The notes beneath the pieces were generated by a model. It saw nothing but the letters and a program-made list of their open reading frames with translations. It made no database searches and had not been told where the DNA came from. Shown here piece by piece: positions 60,509 to 64,000 of a stretch of 64,000 nucleotides of DNA. The stretch's first letter is position 1. The number at the start of each line of letters is the position of its first letter. Source of the stretch: Duncaniella muricolitica (GTDB lineage Bacteria > Bacteroidota > Bacteroidia > Bacteroidales > Muribaculaceae); the NCBI GenBank assembly GCA_025808375.1, contig CP061009.1, positions 2,852,001 through 2,916,000 on the forward strand, written 5' to 3'. Position numbers and translations under genes: made by a program.

Positions 60509-62146
60509 ATGGCAAAAGAAATAAAATTTGACATAAAGGCCCGCGAGGAGCTCAAGAAAGGTGTTGACGCTCTTGCTGACGCCGTAAAGGTAACCCTTGG
60601 TCCCAAAGGCCGCAACGTAATCATCGAGAAGAAATTCGGTGCACCCCACATCACTAAAGACGGTGTGAGCGTGGCACGCGAGGTAGAGCTCGAAGACCCC
60701 TTCCAGAACATGGGCGCGCAGCTCGTAAAGGAGGTGGCCTCGAAGACCGGCGATGACGCCGGCGACGGCACCACCACCGCTACCGTACTCGCTCAGGCCA
60801 TCGTGAACGTCGGCCTCAAGAACGTAGCTGCCGGAGCCAACCCCATGGACATCAAGCGCGGCATCGACCGTGCGGTAGCCATCGTGGTTGAGGGCATCAA
60901 GGCCCAGAGCCAGGAGGTAGGCGATGACTTCAAGAAAATCGAGGATGTGGCCCGCATCTCGGCCAACAATGACGAGGCTATAGGCCACCTCATCGCCGAG
61001 GCCATGAAGAAGGTAAAGAAAGAGGGTGTTATCACCGTCGATGAGGCCAAGGGCACCGAGACCACAGTAGACATCGTGGAGGGTATGCAGTTTGACCGCG
61101 GCTACATCTCACCCTACTTCGTGACCGATACTGAAAAGATGGAGTGTGTGATGGAAAATCCCTTCATCATTCTTTTCGACAAGAAGATTTCCAACATCAA
61201 AGACATACTCCCCGTACTTGAAGCTACCGCACAGAGCGGCCGCGGACTTGTAATCATCTCGGAGGACGTAGACCAGGAAGCTCTCGCCACCCTCGTAGTC
61301 AACCGTCTGCGCGGCTCACTCAAGGTATGTGCCGTCAAGGCTCCCGGATTTGGCGACCGTCGTAAGGAAATGCTCGAGGACATCGCCATCCTCACCGGCG
61401 GCACTGTAATCTCGGAAGAGAAGGGCATGCAGCTCGCCAACGCCACCGTAGAGATGCTCGGCCGTGCTGAGAAGGTGACCATCAACAAGGAAAACACCAC
61501 AATCGTAAACGGTGCCGGCAACAAGGAAAATATTGCTGCCCGCGTAGCTCAGATCAAGGCTCAGATCGAGCAGACCACCAGCGACTATGACCGCGAGAAA
61601 CTCCAGGAACGTCTGGCCAAACTCGCCGGCGGCGTGGCTGTGCTCCACATCGGCGCGCCCAGCGAAGTGGAAATGAAGGAGAAGAAAGACCGCGTGGACG
61701 ACGCTTTGAGTGCGACTCGTGCGGCTATCGCCGAGGGTATCGTGCCCGGTGGCGGTGTGGCCTATATACGCTGCGTCAAGCTGCTTGAGAACGTCAAGGG
61801 TGCCAACGAGGACGAGACAACCGGTATACAGATAATCCGTCGCGCTATCGAGGAACCCCTCCGCCAGATTGTAGCCAACGCAGGCGAGGAAGGTGCGGTA
61901 GTGGTACAGAAAGTCAAGGAAGGCAACGCCGACTATGGCTACAACGCCCGCACCGACACATATGAGAATCTCATGGCTGCCGGCGTAATCGACCCCGCCA
62001 AGGTGACCCGCGTGGCTCTTGAAAACGCTGCTTCAATCGCCGGCATGTTCCTCACCACATCGTGCGTTATCGCCGACAAGAAAGAGGACACCCCTGCCCC
62101 CGCAATGCCCGCTCCCGGAATGGGTGGCATGGGCGGCATGATGTAA
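60509..62146 (+). CDS. groL: Chaperonin GroEL
   Basis: ATP-dependent 60-kDa chaperonin of 545 residues. Intact blocks: V-T-L-G-P-K-G-R-N-V (near 28), the D-G-T-T-T-A-T-V-L-A nucleotide segment (near 87), V-V-N-R-L-R-G in the apical domain and the C-terminal G-G-M-G-G-M-M tail. Co-transcribed with groES; a hairpin terminator follows at 62179. Confidence 0.98.
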   Translation: MAKEIKFDIKAREELKKGVDALADAVKVTLGPKGRNVIIEKKFGAPHITKDGVSVAREVELEDPFQNMGAQLVKEVASKTGDDAGDGTTTATVLAQAIVNVGLKNVAAGANPMDIKRGIDRAVAIVVEGIKAQSQEVGDDFKKIEDVARISANNDEAIGHLIAEAMKKVKKEGVITVDEAKGTETTVDIVEGMQFDRGYISPYFVTDTEKMECVMENPFIILFDKKISNIKDILPVLEATAQSGRGLVIISEDVDQEALATLVVNRLRGSLKVCAVKAPGFGDRRKEMLEDIAILTGGTVISEEKGMQLANATVEMLGRAEKVTINKENTTIVNGAGNKENIAARVAQIKAQIEQTTSDYDREKLQERLAKLAGGVAVLHIGAPSEVEMKEKKDRVDDALSATRAAIAEGIVPGGGVAYIRCVKLLENVKGANEDETTGIQIIRRAIEEPLRQIVANAGEEGAVVVQKVKEGNADYGYNARTDTYENLMAAGVIDPAKVTRVALENAASIAGMFLTTSCVIADKKEDTPAPAMPAPGMGGMGGMM

Positions 62147-62178
62147 GCCAAATAGCCTCCTATAACTGATACAATATC

Positions 62179-62229
62179 AATCCCGCATAAAGGATGTCTG
62201 ACAAGGCTCCTTTGTGCGGGATTGTTTTG
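62179..62229 (+). terminator. Terminator of groES-groEL
   Basis: AATCCCGCATAAAGGA (62179-62194) pairs with TCCTTTGTGCGGGATT (62208-62223; one mismatch) and is followed by GTTTTG. Confidence 0.75.
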
Positions 62230-62338
62230 CTATAAAATAGCGCGAGGCTGCATGCGATATTACAACTCAATATATCCTCGCAATCTCGGTTTTAATCATT
62301 TTTCAGCACAGGCCACCTGTCTTTTTATTTATCGAGTG

Positions 62339-62370
62339 TTTGTATATTTATTCAAAATTGCCTAACTTTG
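62339..62370 (+). promoter_or_regulatory. Promoter of the recombinase-NusG fusion gene
   Basis: TTTG (62339-62342), exactly 20 nt, TAACTTTG (62363-62370). The start near 62377 leaves a leader of about 190 nt. Confidence 0.75.
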
Positions 62371-62381
62371 CACCCGAAAAA

Positions 62382-62407
62382 GCATCTCTTCACAAGAGAT
62401 ACTTTTT
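62382..62407 (+). terminator. Start-proximal hairpin with U-tract in the leader of the fusion gene
   Basis: ATCTCTT pairs with AAGAGAT around a 3-nt loop and is followed by ACTTTTT, within 30 nt of the predicted transcription start. It looks like an early terminator or pause signal. The remaining leader (62408-62564) shows no other clear element. Confidence 0.45.
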
Positions 62408-62564
62408 ACGAACGTCATATCACAGGATTTTTATCTCCCCTATTCCAATCATTATTCATAATGTTGGACTTTAAACACCTGTTCTTGTCTGACTTTTGTT
62501 TTGGCGTCGATCCAAAATAAGAGGAAAAGAAGAATTGTCTGAAAACTCAGATGTTTAAATTTTT

Positions 62565-63929
62565 GTGTCAGTGGGAAATTTCATACTGATTTCAGACCTT
62601 GAAACACTCGTCAAGGCGGATAAATCAAAATCATCGGCAAGAAACTATCTTTCGATGCTTAACTCGCTACGTATATTTTTAGGGGGAGATAATTCACTAC
62701 CAATCAACAATATAACCCCGGCATTCGTGCAGAGTTTCGGTGACAGCATGCTTCAGCGCGATATAGCACCGTCAACCGCAAGGCTTTACAAGCAGATGTT
62801 GCGGGCCATGCTCAACAAACAGCTTGGCAAGAGCTACCGGGAACTTATAAAAACAGCCTTTAAGGATACAGGCTCGGTTAATGAGCCGACAACACACATC
62901 TTACAGCCGGCCGACGTGGCGACAATCGCGTCAAGCCCGCTCGACAACTCGTCACTGCTGCAAAAAGCCCGCGATGTGTTTATGCTGAGTTTCTACGGCG
63001 GAGGCCTGTCGCTCGACGCCCTAAAAGATATAGCCCGCAGTGACACCGGGCACTCAGCCATACTAATCCCCCACCAGAAAGATTTAATCGAACGATTCGA
63101 GTCGCAACACGGGACACCGTTTTGCGACTACATACAGTCGCTCTCCGACGAAGCATACAGTCAAAGGCTTTATGCCATAGGCCGGATGCTTAATCTAAAA
63201 GCCGGGCTGACTCCACTCTCGTCGGCCGACGCTTGGGTAAAAGCCGCCTGTAGATGCGGTCTCGGACCGGAGGTGATTTCTGCTTGTCTGAAGACTCCGA
63301 CAACCTACATTAATGTAGACGTAGACGCATCCGTAACAAACACAAATGCCGCCGCCAACCGGCAATACTATCAGAATGTGGCTGACAGTATACACAACTC
63401 TACGCTACACTGGTATGTGATGAGATGTCACGACATCTCACCGGCCGAGGCGGCAAAACTTCTCGACATACCATCCGCACAGACATATATCGAACGTGCC
63501 GAGACATTCATGCCTGTAATACCCTCGGAGCGGCATGACAAATCGCTAAGGATATTAGGCGACATTCTGTTTTTCCGCAGCCAGGCCGACACTGCAAGCC
63601 GTGTGAAGAAAGCCATGTGGCCCAAGGCCTATGTCTATGCCAACCGCTCGACAGGTCGGCCGTCATTCATCCCCGACGAGGAAATGAGAATGTTTATGCT
63701 GCTTTCAAATATCGCAAGCGATACAATAGAATACTTCTTCCCCGACGTAAACACACCGGAATTTAACACCGACGACCGCGTTACCGTCATCGACGGCAAC
63801 TTTTGCGGACAAGTGGGTGTGGTCAGAAAACTGTCGGATGACAAACTGAAAGTATTCATCAAAATCGAAGCCTTCAACGGAGCCATTATCACAGCCGAGA
63901 TACATAAATCATTTCTAAAACCGTGCTGA
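62565..63929 (+). CDS. Degenerate tyrosine recombinase fused to a NusG/UpxY-type antiterminator
   Basis: 454 residues, GTG start (in-frame stop at 62556). Residues ~1-100 are a SAM-like core-binding domain of integrases (S-A-R-N-Y-L-S-M-L-N-S-L; S-T-A-R-L-Y-K-Q-M-L-R). Residues ~110-260 resemble the catalytic domain (A-R-D-V-F-M-L-S-F-Y-G-G-G-L-S), but the first catalytic arginine is replaced in G-G-G and the H-x-x-R box reads S-S-A-D-A-W, so it should be inactive. Residues ~281-385 are a NusG N-terminal (NGN) domain beginning W283-Y-V-M-R and containing P-S-F-I-P-D-E-E-M. Residues 400-454 are a KOW domain (D-D-R-V-T-V-I-D-G-N-F-C-G-Q-V-G-V-V). UpxY proteins with this NGN-KOW pair keep RNA polymerase running through capsule operons. 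A surface-polysaccharide locus may therefore begin just beyond the window. Confidence 0.75.
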   Translation: MSVGNFILISDLETLVKADKSKSSARNYLSMLNSLRIFLGGDNSLPINNITPAFVQSFGDSMLQRDIAPSTARLYKQMLRAMLNKQLGKSYRELIKTAFKDTGSVNEPTTHILQPADVATIASSPLDNSSLLQKARDVFMLSFYGGGLSLDALKDIARSDTGHSAILIPHQKDLIERFESQHGTPFCDYIQSLSDEAYSQRLYAIGRMLNLKAGLTPLSSADAWVKAACRCGLGPEVISACLKTPTTYINVDVDASVTNTNAAANRQYYQNVADSIHNSTLHWYVMRCHDISPAEAAKLLDIPSAQTYIERAETFMPVIPSERHDKSLRILGDILFFRSQADTASRVKKAMWPKAYVYANRSTGRPSFIPDEEMRMFMLLSNIASDTIEYFFPDVNTPEFNTDDRVTVIDGNFCGQVGVVRKLSDDKLKVFIKIEAFNGAIITAEIHKSFLKPC

Positions 63930-64000
63930 AAGCCATAACCTCCACCGTGACAAGCCTACAGCACCAACTCCCCCACTCTATAACAGACCAATGAAAATCA

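Noticed and set aside
63991..64000. Start of a further gene (ATG at 63991)
   Set aside because: Only three codons are visible before the window ends, too little to support a feature.

Overview
The window comes from a Bacteroidota chromosome of the order Bacteroidales, most likely Muribaculaceae (the family is inferred). Direct evidence: a SusC/SusD pair, no Shine-Dalgarno sites but many promoters of the TTTG-N18-20-TAnnTTTG type, a tmRNA encoding the tag GENNYALAA, a BtuB/BtuG cobalamin system and a trpBEGDCFA gene order. The sequence is gene-dense with few paralogues.

Layout. 24-1805 (-): signal peptide peptidase SppA. 2183-25974 (+): a large polysaccharide utilisation locus (PUL) for acetylated beta-mannan, probably glucomannan. 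It holds an AraC regulator, two GH5 lipoproteins, an SGNH esterase, SusC, SusD, two surface glycan-binding proteins, two GH26 mannanases, a GH94 phosphorylase, a GH130 mannosyl-glucose phosphorylase, a GPH/MFS symporter and a mannobiose 2-epimerase. 26582-31131 (+): MazG, a RecB-like PD-(D/E)XK protein and an M16 protease. 31132-32265: a long non-coding tract dominated by a ~600-bp inverted repeat. 32266-39011 (-): cobalamin riboswitch and btuB-btuG-btuF-btuC-btuD. 39121-39627: a thioredoxin-fold protein without cysteines. 39689-46548 (+): trp operon with a leader peptide (tandem Trp codons) and attenuator. 46632-47489 (-): fabI. 47657-53855: a kinase-less membrane-spanning AraC regulator, divergent from a GH95 glycosidase. 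54139-56368: a frameshifted DKNYY gene and a YeiH-type transporter. 56562-56959 (-): tmRNA. 57233-59952: a frameshifted pectate-lyase-like gene. 60091-62146: groES-groEL behind a sigma54-like promoter. 62565-63929: a fusion of a degenerate tyrosine recombinase with a NusG/UpxY-type antiterminator.

How the genes cooperate. In the PUL, outer-membrane endo-mannanases (GH26, GH5) and an esterase would cut and deacetylate the polymer. SusCD and the glycan-binding proteins import oligosaccharides, and the symporter moves disaccharides inward. The epimerase turns mannobiose into mannosyl-glucose, GH130 phosphorolyses it, and GH94 handles cellobiose-type units. No alpha-galactosidase is present, which fits glucomannan better than galactomannan. 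In the btu operon, BtuG and BtuB capture corrinoid and BtuFCD imports it, under riboswitch control. The trp operon carries everything for classical ribosome-mediated attenuation.

The most unusual items are the recombinase-NusG fusion at the right edge, the trp attenuator, a 16-bp operator core shared by the regulator and susC promoters, a possible small RNA between GAGAC palindromes, the ~600-bp inverted repeat, and a short A/T repeat that follows stop codons in a fixed orientation.
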